DNA from: Pseudolactococcus reticulitermitis
GTDB taxonomy: Bacteria; Bacillota; Bacilli; Lactobacillales; Streptococcaceae
DNA: 64,000 nucleotides
Assembly: GCF_002260845.1 (NCBI RefSeq)
Contig: NZ_BEDT01000001.1
Span: 1-64,000, forward strand
Reading direction: 5' to 3'
In this document: piece by piece, positions 57,341-64,000 of the stretch
Position numbering within the stretch: the first letter of the stretch is position 1
How the letters are laid out: the number at the start of each line of letters is the position of its first letter
Program-made: the position numbers and the translations under genes
The notes under the pieces: generated by a model
What the model was told of the DNA's origin: nothing
What the model saw: only the letters and a program-made list of their open reading frames with translations
Database searches by the model: none

Positions 57341-58540
57341 TTAGGAATGGTAGAGGGCATTGATTTCAACGTATTGATAGGTCAAATCACAGCCCCAAGC
57401 TGTACCAGACGCTGTGCCATTGTTAAGTTCAGCATCAATGACAATCACTTTTTCTTTAAGTTTTTCAGAGAGTTCTGCTTGGTCAAAATCAACAGGTGTC
57501 GAATGGAGTAAGACCAAATCGCCTTGGATTTCCAACTCAATATCTGGCACATCAAAGGCTGCCACTTGCCCAATCGCTGAAATCACGCGCCCCCAGTTAG
57601 GGTCAGCACCAAAAATCGCTGTTTTAACAAGACTAGACCCCACAATCTGTTTAGCAATCATGCGCGCTGACAAGTCATCTGGTGCCCCCGTTACATTAAC
57701 TTCGATCAGCTTGGTTGCCCCTTCACCATCTGCTGCGATTTTTTTTGCCAACTCTTGACAGACGATAGCTAGAACAGTTTTGAAAGCTTGGTAGTCTTCG
57801 GTGTCAGCTAGAATTTCAGGATTACCAGCCTGACCATTTGCCATGACTAGCACCGTATCATTGGTAGACGTATCGCCGTCTACCGTGATTTGGTTGAAAG
57901 TCGTCTCAATTATTTCTGACAGCATGTTTTGCAGTAAAGGCTGGGCGATTTTAGCATCGGTTGTGATAAAGCCAAGCATGGTCGCCATATTGGGATGAAT
58001 CATGCCTGATCCCTTGCAGACGCCTGCGACCGTAACCGTTTTGCCCGCGATCTCAACTTCATAGGTCACTTCTTTTGTGACCAAATCAGTTGTCAAAATC
58101 GCCTCAGCAAAACCGTTGGTATGACCATTTTCAGCAGAAAGTTTGGAAATGCCCAGCGCGATTTTGTCCATAGGCAACTGTTTGCCGATGACGCCGGTCG
58201 AGCAAACCGCCACGTGACTTGGGTTGAGGTCAAATTTTTCCGCCACCAAACGTTGCGTCGTTTTAGCATTGCTGACGCCCTCATCTCCTGTCACAGCATT
58301 GGCAATAGCTGAATTGACAATGATGGCTTGCGCCACGCCACCTGCAACCACTGCTTTATCCAGCTCAATCGGTGCCGCAGCGACCTTATTTGTCGTGAAA
58401 ACACCCGCAACAGCTGCCGGCACTTCTGATAGGATAAGTCCTAAATCTAGCTTTTGAAATTTCATCTCCGCGTGTGTGGCATCTGCCGTGAACCCCTTAG
58501 GTGAGGCGATATTCCCTTTGATTGCTTTAAATTTTGTCAT
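57341..58540 (-). CDS. argJ: Bifunctional glutamate N-acetyltransferase / amino-acid acetyltransferase
   Basis: 399 residues from the ATG at 58538-58540, one base after the argC stop; a longer frame inside argC is rejected. The autocleavage site is in GMIHPNMATMLGF, before the Thr nucleophile. It recycles the acetyl group from acetylornithine to glutamate, so no separate argA or argE is needed. Confidence 0.94.
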   Translation of the reverse strand: MTKFKAIKGNIASPKGFTADATHAEMKFQKLDLGLILSEVPAAVAGVFTTNKVAAAPIELDKAVVAGGVAQAIIVNSAIANAVTGDEGVSNAKTTQRLVAEKFDLNPSHVAVCSTGVIGKQLPMDKIALGISKLSAENGHTNGFAEAILTTDLVTKEVTYEVEIAGKTVTVAGVCKGSGMIHPNMATMLGFITTDAKIAQPLLQNMLSEIIETTFNQITVDGDTSTNDTVLVMANGQAGNPEILADTEDYQAFKTVLAIVCQELAKKIAADGEGATKLIEVNVTGAPDDLSARMIAKQIVGSSLVKTAIFGADPNWGRVISAIGQVAAFDVPDIELEIQGDLVLLHSTPVDFDQAELSEKLKEKVIVIDAELNNGTASGTAWGCDLTYQYVEINALYHS

Positions 58541-58541
58541 G

Positions 58542-59579
58542 TTATAAAATCGGCACGAGGTCAAGCCCAGCTTTTTCGTCAAAACCGAAAAAGTGGTTCA
58601 TATTTTGAATCGCTTGCCCTGCCGCTCCTTTCACGAGGTTGTCGATAACGGTCACGACCGTCAAGGTATTCGTCAGTTCATTATGGCCGAGGCCAATGTC
58701 GGTAAAATTTGTACCAACGACACTATGCAAATCAGGCAAGAGACCGTCAGTTAAGACTCTAACGAAGTATTTAGCGTCATAAGTCTGGTGATAAGCCGCC
58801 ACCACATCTGTGAAAGTAACCCCCTCAGCTAATTTGGCATAGGTTGAAACAAAAATGCCACGATTGACCGGAATCAGAGACGTTGAAAATTGGATTGGTT
58901 TCGCATCGGTGTTCCAAGAGACTAATTTGTTAAAGATTTCTGGAATGTGTTGGTGCTGATTGAGTTTGTAAAGACTGACATTTTCGTTAGCAGTAACGTA
59001 GTGACTACTGTCGGTCAATTTCTTGCCTGCGCCTGACAAGCCTGATTTGGCATCAATAATGACACTGTCTAGCTGAATCAGATTGGCTTGATATAGCGGT
59101 GCTAGGCTTAATAGCGTTGCTGTCGCATAACAGCCAGGATTAGAGATATAAGCTTGCGTCGGTCTATCAAAATCAGCTAAGACATAATCCGCTTTTGATA
59201 ATAAATTCTTATGGATGGCTGGTTTTTTGTACCATTTTTCATATTGCGCCGGAATTTTCAAACGGAAATCACCTGACAAATCGACGACTGGAAAGTCTGC
59301 CGCGATGAAATCTGTCGCTAACTCCGCCGCAATCCCAGCTGGTGTCGCAAAGAAAACCAAATCGGTTGTGGTCATGATTTCATCAGACGAGAAGGTCTTG
59401 ATGGTCAAGTCTGCATATTTTGGAAAATGAAGCAGTTTTGGAAAAAGGTCTGTGAGTTTAGCACCGATATTTGACGTGCCGTAGACAGTAACAATTTCAG
59501 CTTCTGGGTGGCTATGGAGCAGCCTCAGCAGTTCTAATCCTGAGTATCCCGAGATACCAATGATGGCTATTTTTTTCAT
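58542..59579 (-). CDS. argC: N-acetyl-gamma-glutamyl-phosphate reductase
   Basis: 345 residues. The NADP loop is GISGYSGLELLRLL (about 8-21) and the catalytic Cys is in SNPGCYATATLL. First gene of the operon; AAAGGA is 8 bases before the ATG. Confidence 0.95.
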   Translation of the reverse strand: MKKIAIIGISGYSGLELLRLLHSHPEAEIVTVYGTSNIGAKLTDLFPKLLHFPKYADLTIKTFSSDEIMTTTDLVFFATPAGIAAELATDFIAADFPVVDLSGDFRLKIPAQYEKWYKKPAIHKNLLSKADYVLADFDRPTQAYISNPGCYATATLLSLAPLYQANLIQLDSVIIDAKSGLSGAGKKLTDSSHYVTANENVSLYKLNQHQHIPEIFNKLVSWNTDAKPIQFSTSLIPVNRGIFVSTYAKLAEGVTFTDVVAAYHQTYDAKYFVRVLTDGLLPDLHSVVGTNFTDIGLGHNELTNTLTVVTVIDNLVKGAAGQAIQNMNHFFGFDEKAGLDLVPIL

Positions 59580-59593
59580 AAGCGTTATCCTTT

Positions 59594-59639
59594 AATTGAA
59601 TATATATACAATAATAATGTATATTTTTTCATTTGTCAA
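59594..59639 (-). promoter_or_regulatory. argC promoter with ArgR-box-like repeats
   Basis: TTGACA (59634-59639) and TATTAT (59611-59616) are 17 bases apart. TGAATATATATACA (about 59597-59610) and the near-palindrome around TATACAATAATAATGTATA overlap the -10 and +1. They resemble ArgR/AhrC operators, so repression by arginine is inferred. Confidence 0.65.
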
Positions 59640-59699
59640 GTTGAAAGTGGGTTATTTTGAAAATTTATGCATTTTCCCATAAATTTTGTATTGATATAC

Positions 59700-59723
59700 A
59701 AAAAACGCATCACTGCGATTTTT
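59700..59723 (-). terminator. Terminator of lepA
   Basis: Minus-strand CGCA-GTGA-TGCG stem with flanking A-T pairs and a TTTTTT run, 18 bp past the lepA stop. Confidence 0.7.
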
Positions 59724-59740
59724 CAATATTTCAGTAAACC

Positions 59741-61570
59741 TTACTCATCATCCATACTCAAAACACTCAAGAAGGCTTCTTGCGGCACTTCGACATTACC
59801 GATGGCTTTCATGCGTTTCTTACCTTTTTTCTGTTTCTCGAGGAGTTTACGTTTCCGAGAAATATCGCCACCGTAACATTTAGCGAGGACGTTTTTACGT
59901 AAGGCTTTAATGTCTGAGCGTGCGACAATTTTTTGACCAATGGCAGCTTGAATTGGGACTTCGAATTGTTGGCGTGGGATGATTTTCTTGAGCTTGTCCA
60001 CGATAATTTTACCGCGTTCATAGGCAAATTCTTTATGGACAATAAAACTCAAGGCATCGACACGCTCGCCGTTAAGCATAATATCCATCTTAACAAGTGA
60101 ACTCTTACGGTATTCCGAAATTTCATAGTCAAAGCTGGCATAGCCTTTAGTGCTTGACTTGAGCTTATCAAAAAAGTCAAATACAATTTCTGACAGCGGC
60201 ATTTGATAAATCACATTAACACGATTTTCATCCAGATAATCCATGGTCACAAAATCACCACGTTTACGCTGGGCTAACTCCATCACGGCACCAACATAGT
60301 CTTGAGGCACCATAATTTGAGCCTTGACAAAGGGTTCTTCGATATTATCAACCCGAGTCGGATCAGGAAATTCAGACGGATTAGCCACTTCAAGCATTTC
60401 GCCATCGGTTGTATTGATATGATAAACCACGCTCGGGGCAGTCATGATTAGGTCAATGTTGAACTCACGTTCCAAACGTTCCTGAATGACATCCATGTGC
60501 AATAAGCCGAGGAAACCACAACGGAAACCAAAGCCGAGGGCTTGCGATGTCTCAGGCTCAAACTGGAGACTGGCGTCATTAAGCTGCAATTTATCCAAGG
60601 CTTCACGCAAATCATTGTATTTATTGGACTCAATCGGATAAATCCCCGCAAAAACCATGGGATTCAACTGTTTGTAGCCATGAAGCGGTTCTTCCGCTGG
60701 ATTTTCAGCCAAGGTAATGGTATCACCGACACGTGTATCAGCGACGGTTTTAATAGCAGCAGCGATATACCCCACATCACCTGTCGCTAGGAACTCACGC
60801 CCAACGGTTTTCGGTGTGAAAATGCCAACTTCGGTGACATCAAAAGTTTTGCCATTGCTCATGAGCTGAATTTTGTCACCCGGTTTGACAATGCCGTCCA
60901 TGACCCGAACTTGGAGAATGACACCGCGATAGGCATCATAAACTGAGTCAAAAATCAAGGCTTTCAAAGGATTGTCGACAGAGCCTTGTGGTGCAGGCAC
61001 TTTTTCAACGACTTGCTCTAAAATTTCTTCAATCCCAATCCCAGCTTTAGCTGATGCCAAGACCGCTTCAGAGGCATCTAAACCTATCACGTCTTCGATT
61101 TCTGCGCGAACACGCTCGGGATCTGCTGCTGGCAAGTCGATTTTATTGATGACTGGCAAGATTTCAAGGTCATTGTCCAAGGCCAAATAAACATTGGCAA
61201 GGGTCTGAGCCTCAATCCCTTGCGCCGCATCCACGACTAAAATCGCACCCTCACAGGCTGCAAGGGAACGTGACACTTCATAGGTAAAATCGACGTGTCC
61301 GGGTGTGTCAATCAAATGAAAAGTATAGTCTTCCCCATTTTTAGCAGTGTATTTCAACTCAATGGCATTCAGTTTAATGGTAATGCCACGCTCGCGCTCC
61401 AGATCCATTGAATCTAAAAGTTGCGCCTGCATTTCACGCGCCGTTACCGTTTTGGTCTGCTCCAAAATACGGTCAGCCAGCGTTGACTTCCCGTGGTCAA
61501 TATGGGCAATAATCGAGAAATTCCGAATATTTTTCTGCCGTGTTTTAATTTCATTTAAGTCTATCGTCAT
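59741..61570 (-). CDS. lepA: Elongation factor 4 (LepA GTPase)
   Basis: 609 residues. G1 is [10 protein letters not shown]3 [13 protein letters not shown]4 NKIDLP. The C-terminal LepA domain with [25 protein letters not shown] (in part) is present. It acts on stalled or mispositioned ribosomes. No ribosome site precedes the ATG; an extended -10 ends 7 bases before it. Confidence 0.96.
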   Translation of the reverse strand: MTIDLNEIKTRQKNIRNFSIIAHIDHGKSTLADRILEQTKTVTAREMQAQLLDSMDLERERGITIKLNAIELKYTAKNGEDYTFHLIDTPGHVDFTYEVSRSLAACEGAILVVDAAQGIEAQTLANVYLALDNDLEILPVINKIDLPAADPERVRAEIEDVIGLDASEAVLASAKAGIGIEEILEQVVEKVPAPQGSVDNPLKALIFDSVYDAYRGVILQVRVMDGIVKPGDKIQLMSNGKTFDVTEVGIFTPKTVGREFLATGDVGYIAAAIKTVADTRVGDTITLAENPAEEPLHGYKQLNPMVFAGIYPIESNKYNDLREALDKLQLNDASLQFEPETSQALGFGFRCGFLGLLHMDVIQERLEREFNIDLIMTAPSVVYHINTTDGEMLEVANPSEFPDPTRVDNIEEPFVKAQIMVPQDYVGAVMELAQRKRGDFVTMDYLDENRVNVIYQMPLSEIVFDFFDKLKSSTKGYASFDYEISEYRKSSLVKMDIMLNGERVDALSFIVHKEFAYERGKIIVDKLKKIIPRQQFEVPIQAAIGQKIVARSDIKALRKNVLAKCYGGDISRKRKLLEKQKKGKKRMKAIGNVEVPQEAFLSVLSMDDE

Positions 61571-61577
61571 AAGCTTT

Positions 61578-61586
61578 ATTTTACCA
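61578..61586 (-). promoter_or_regulatory. Extended -10 promoter directly before lepA
   Basis: TGGTAAAAT on the minus strand puts +1 next to the start codon, as at lspA, the GH25 gene and the thioesterase gene. Confidence 0.5.
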
Positions 61587-61630
61587 TATTTTATGTTAAT
61601 TAGAAACTGCTTTTCAAGTTACCATTCTCT

Positions 61631-61691
61631 TAAAATGTAAAAACAGTTTGACTTTTCTCTCTATTTTGATAAAATGTAAAAGAAGTTTGAC
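61631..61691 (+). promoter_or_regulatory. Direct repeat pair forming a possible upstream promoter
   Basis: Two 22-base copies (61631-61652 and 61670-61691; 20 of 22 identical, core AGTTTGAC) lie 39 bp apart. TTGACT in copy 1 and TAAAAT in copy 2 are 16 bases apart on the plus strand, a possible distal promoter for the right-edge operon or a regulator site. Confidence 0.35.
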
Positions 61692-61766
61692 AAAAAACTT
61701 CAAGCGAATATCCGTTCAGAGAAAGCCTTGGAGCGGGCATTGTACTCAATTTAAGCAAATACAGTA

Positions 61767-61873
61767 AAAATTTTCGGCTATTTTCTGTCACTTCTTCGTT
61801 GTCAAGTCTTGACATACACCTGTACGCCTACGCCTTGTCGCCTCGAATTGGCGAAAAATAGCTCAAAAATTTT
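61767..61873. repeat. Long imperfect inverted repeat enclosing a 15-bp palindrome
   Basis: AAAATTTTCGGCTATTTT (from 61767) and its near complement ending at 61873 are about 70 bp apart. Between them lie TGTCAAG-T-CTTGACA (61800-61814), a perfect palindrome fit for a dimeric repressor, and a TCGCC/GGCGA hairpin near 61838-61854. Confidence 0.5.
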
Positions 61874-61874
61874 G

Positions 61875-61903
61875 TTCACTTTCTTTACTTAACTGAGTAT
61901 AAT
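61875..61903 (+). promoter_or_regulatory. Promoter of the hydrogenase-like/ABC operon
   Basis: TTCACT (61875-61880) and TATAAT (61898-61903) are 17 bases apart; +1 is near 61910, exactly where the repeated leader element begins. Confidence 0.7.
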
Positions 61904-61905
61904 TC

Positions 61906-61976
61906 GCGAATGACCCCGCTTGGACAAAGCGCAGGTCAAGTTTCAAGATTTCATAATATGAAATCGCAGAAAGGAG
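61906..61976 (+). repeat. Third copy of the leader repeat, at the 5' end of the operon mRNA
   Basis: It shares GAATG, GCTTGGAC, AGGTCAAGTTTCAAGATTT and AAATCGCAGAAAGGA with the tandem copies at 22958-23129 but lacks a 7-base segment in the middle. The hairpin arms are changed in a paired way (GATTTCAT / ATGAAATC instead of GATTTTAC / GTAAAATC). It ends in the ribosome site of the first gene. Confidence 0.8.
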
Positions 61977-61981
61977 AAACT

Positions 61982-62599
61982 TTGAAACAAAACCATATTT
62001 TGCAGTTAGATGCCAAGAATGCTTTTACTTATCAATTACCAATCAATCCAATGATTGATTTAGTTGACCAATATCTTTTTGAGGCCAAGCTATTAAATGA
62101 CTACGATTGCCTATTGATAACTGAATTTGTTGATCAAGAATTACTTTATCGGCATCGACAAGCTATTTTACACTTTTTAAACAGTCAAAAAATTGTCATC
62201 TTCTGCGGTCAACTCTTCCGTGATTTTATACCGGGGGCGACACTTTTCATGCCTAAGGCTATCAAGGCTCATCAAGATTACAACCTGTACATCACGCCAG
62301 AATCAGAGATTTTTAAATCTGTTAAAGTCGATGAGCTCAACTATCGGCGTGGGGTTGCTGGCTTTAATGCTAGAGGCTACCATCGCCCCGCTGAAACTGC
62401 TGAGATACAGTTGACTTTTAAATCTGGAGAAGTCGTGACATATATAGATAGAACAACGACCCCAGGCACGATTTTAATGCACGCTGGTCGCAATTTATTT
62501 GGCTATCAAGGAGAAAATAAGTCGACAGACCAAATCAGCCAAAATACGTTGGCTTGGGTCAATCAAGAAATTTTAAAACTGAAAGGGGGGCTAAAATGA
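61982..62599 (+). CDS. Uncharacterised protein, first of two tandem paralogs
   Basis: 205 residues from a TTG at 61982-61984, with AGGAG 5 bases upstream. A longer frame from 61910 lies wholly in the repeated leader and is rejected. An alternating strand/helix pattern, with LLITEFVDQELL then KIVIFCGQLFRDFIPG, suggests an amidotransferase-like (DJ-1/ThuA-type) fold. A catalytic triad is not evident. TTTPGTILMHAGRNLFGYQ near the end matches the next protein in position. Function unknown; it is cytoplasmic by sequence. Confidence 0.7.
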   Translation: MKQNHILQLDAKNAFTYQLPINPMIDLVDQYLFEAKLLNDYDCLLITEFVDQELLYRHRQAILHFLNSQKIVIFCGQLFRDFIPGATLFMPKAIKAHQDYNLYITPESEIFKSVKVDELNYRRGVAGFNARGYHRPAETAEIQLTFKSGEVVTYIDRTTTPGTILMHAGRNLFGYQGENKSTDQISQNTLAWVNQEILKLKGGLK

Positions 62600-63201
62600 G
62601 AAAGATTGGTGTTTTGTATGCAGGTGCTTTTTTCCATTTTAGAGCATTCTCAGAAGGCAAATTTGCGCAATTTATTCATCAAATAATTTATCTGCCAGAA
62701 CTGACACCCCAAGATTTAAAAGACTTAGATATTCTTTGGGTGCCGTCACAGTTGCCCCTGAACTTACTTGACCGTCATCAAGCCACGATCAGAGCCTTTG
62801 CGGCAAGCGGTGGCATCGTCGTTGCCATGGGACCTCAACCAAATGATTTGATTCCAAATACGGCATGGATTGACAGAGAAACTAATTTTTGGTGGTGGTT
62901 GGATTCTTCACAGTCCAGTGGTTTAAAGCTTGATACGCCTGATTATCCACTCTTTGACTACATCACTTTAGCTGATGCGACTTGGCATCAACATGGTTTC
63001 TTTAAACCACTCAATCAGGTGACCAGTCTGATTTCCAAAGAAAATGAAGGCACCATTTTTTATCTTGATAAAACGCCTGAGTTCGGTACATGGCTTGTCA
63101 CTTGTCTTGATCCTGAGTACCATTTTGGCAGTTATTTCATGCCCGCCACAGAGAAATTTTTAGAAGGTTTCTTGCCTTGGCTGGCTTATGGAGAGATATA
63201 A
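62596..63201 (+). CDS. Uncharacterised protein, second tandem paralog
   Basis: 201 residues from an ATG overlapping the previous TGA (ATGA), with AAAGGGGGG upstream. It aligns with the preceding protein by shared blocks: LLDRHQATIRAFAASGGIVVAMG against LLYRHRQAILHFLNSQKIVIFCG (parts), and DKTPEFGTWLV against DRTTTPGTILM. The residue aligned with the first protein's Cys is Met, so a shared cysteine catalysis is unlikely. The two may form a heterodimer. Function unknown. Confidence 0.7.
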   Translation: MRKIGVLYAGAFFHFRAFSEGKFAQFIHQIIYLPELTPQDLKDLDILWVPSQLPLNLLDRHQATIRAFAASGGIVVAMGPQPNDLIPNTAWIDRETNFWWWLDSSQSSGLKLDTPDYPLFDYITLADATWHQHGFFKPLNQVTSLISKENEGTIFYLDKTPEFGTWLVTCLDPEYHFGSYFMPATEKFLEGFLPWLAYGEI

Positions 63202-63819
63202 ATGACCTATGTTTGGATTAATCCTGTCGTAGAAAAGCTCTATGACCCGAAAGCATTGACACAAGTCCTTGACACGCTAGGCATGACGCGTTTTATCAAC
63301 CAAGAAAATCATGTCCAAGATGTCAAAAATCACTATCAAGAAGCGGTTAATCAGGCAACAAGTTGTGTCATCGATCAGCGATGTCCCTTAGCAGTTCAGC
63401 ATGTTCAAAGTCATTATCCCAATCGTTCGCTTACCTACCCTCAAATTCAGCCGATTTTGATTCATGCTGCCTTAGAAGCTAGGAAAAATTGCCCGTCAAC
63501 CGCCCTCCTTTACATTACAACACCTTGCCAATCCTTAGCCGAATTAGGCGATAGCCTAGCCCTAGACAATACAATCTTCCTAACTTGGCGTGCCTTTGTC
63601 CAGAAATTTAAAGTTCAGCTCGCCGCCAAAAAATTAACCGCAAGTCCTATTCCACCCGGTTTCTTTGAGCTTAAAACGGGGCAAAAAATAGCCAATCTTT
63701 GCAATAAAAATCAGATTGACTTTTTCTTTCAGCAGCATCAAGAAGAGACAACAACACTCGCTGAAATGCTCTATTGTCAAGACGGCTGTCATAACGGAGA
63801 TGGGGTCACGGATGTCTAA
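63202..63819 (+). CDS. [FeFe]-hydrogenase-like H-cluster-domain protein, small
   Basis: 205 residues; ATG directly follows the previous stop. Seven cysteines are seen: 55, 61, 97, 109, 167, 192 and 196. SCVIDQRCPLAVQHVQSHYP resembles the first H-cluster motif (TSCCPGW region), ITTPCQSLAEL the second (MPCxxK), and EMLYCQDGCHNGDG the third (CxxGCxxGGG), in the right order. The Lys after the second motif is missing. The ferredoxin-like N-terminal domains of true hydrogenases are absent and the protein is far shorter. It may bind an Fe-S cluster and act as a redox or cofactor-handling protein; hydrogen chemistry is not implied. Confidence 0.55.
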   Translation: MTYVWINPVVEKLYDPKALTQVLDTLGMTRFINQENHVQDVKNHYQEAVNQATSCVIDQRCPLAVQHVQSHYPNRSLTYPQIQPILIHAALEARKNCPSTALLYITTPCQSLAELGDSLALDNTIFLTWRAFVQKFKVQLAAKKLTASPIPPGFFELKTGQKIANLCNKNQIDFFFQQHQEETTTLAEMLYCQDGCHNGDGVTDV

Positions 63820-64000
63820 AAAAATCATACCCTCGCTACTGCTACCAGCTATCCTCTTGCTATTCTGGCAACTTGCCACCATGAACCATTGGGTAAGCGC
63901 CTATATCCTGCCTTCCCCTGCGAAAGTACTTGACACGTTTACCCTGATGCTGAAAAATGGTAGCTTACTTGTTGATACCGCCATTAGTATGAAACGGGTC
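63812..64000 (+). CDS. ABC transporter permease, SsuC/TauC/ThiX type, cut by window end
   Basis: 63 residues seen, starting with an ATG that overlaps the hydrogenase-like gene by 8 bp. A first membrane helix (SLLLPAILLLFWQLATM) is followed by the family's typical stretch VSAYILPSPAKVLDTF and a start of the transport domain. These permeases import nitrate, sulfonates, bicarbonate or thiamine precursors. The ATPase and binding protein should lie beyond the edge. The overlap implies co-translation with the three upstream genes. Confidence 0.8.
   Translation, partial: MSKKIIPSLLLPAILLLFWQLATMNHWVSAYILPSPAKVLDTFTLMLKNGSLLVDTAISMKRV

Noticed and set aside
61910-61981. N-terminal extension of the first right-edge gene
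   Set aside because: It is the repeated leader element, overlaps the predicted +1 and resembles the false extension at 23123 only because the DNA is repeated.

Overview
The window looks like a chromosome segment of a low-GC Streptococcaceae member, most likely a Lactococcus or Pseudolactococcus relative. I infer this from the AT-rich intergenic DNA, strong Shine-Dalgarno sites, frequent TTG starts, wild-type GyrA/ParC residue numbering as in streptococci, the whiA-yvcK-rapZ cluster, an argCJDB operon, cellobiose-type PTS genes and class A sortase beside gyrA. The species was not tested. Almost everything reads on the minus strand; the exceptions are a GNAT gene, a toxin-antitoxin pair and the operon at the right edge.

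Layout by coordinate. 1-1990 is the front of a secreted DUF11-repeat surface protein cut by the window edge. 1991-3110 is AT-rich and holds gene remnants. 3127-5568 has a flavodoxin-like gene, a serine hydrolase and an acetyltransferase. 5715-17891 is housekeeping: guaA, rluD, lspA, parC, a Ktr-type potassium system placed between parC and parE, parE and topA. 18036-18653 is a RelBE-type module with its own operator. 18668-27074 is a beta-glucoside PTS locus: two IIC genes, an acetylesterase, IIB, a GH1 phospho-glucosidase, a ROK kinase and an RpiR regulator, with a cre site and no IIA gene. 27148-28202 is lrgAB. 28332-33482 is citZ-acn-icd, the citrate-to-2-oxoglutarate branch that feeds glutamate; the arg genes at 55336-59579 then use glutamate. 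33646-38523 is a six-gene chain, thioesterase-HAD-DUF1461-rapZ-yvcK-whiA. 38608-43120 holds a GH25 lysozyme, hemW, ten 22-bp tandem repeats and a frameshifted chimeric surface-protein gene behind a tetranucleotide repeat and an attenuator-like hairpin. 43299-55180 carries ribF, truB, a DUF2130 gene, an AT-rich DUF4365 gene, pcrA, srtA, apbE and gyrA. 55336-61570 carries argBDJC and lepA.

The least ordinary part is the right edge (61982-64000). There two tandem paralogous proteins precede a small protein with an [FeFe]-hydrogenase-like cysteine pattern, followed by the start of an ABC permease of the SsuC/TauC type. The operon starts with a structured leader that also occurs twice, in tandem, in front of the acetylesterase gene 38 kb away, with compensatory changes in its hairpin. 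Other unexplained structure: a (CTGT)10 tract at the predicted +1 of the surface-protein mRNA, and four genes (lspA, GH25, thioesterase, lepA) whose extended -10 box lies 6-7 bases before the ATG, which predicts leaderless mRNAs.
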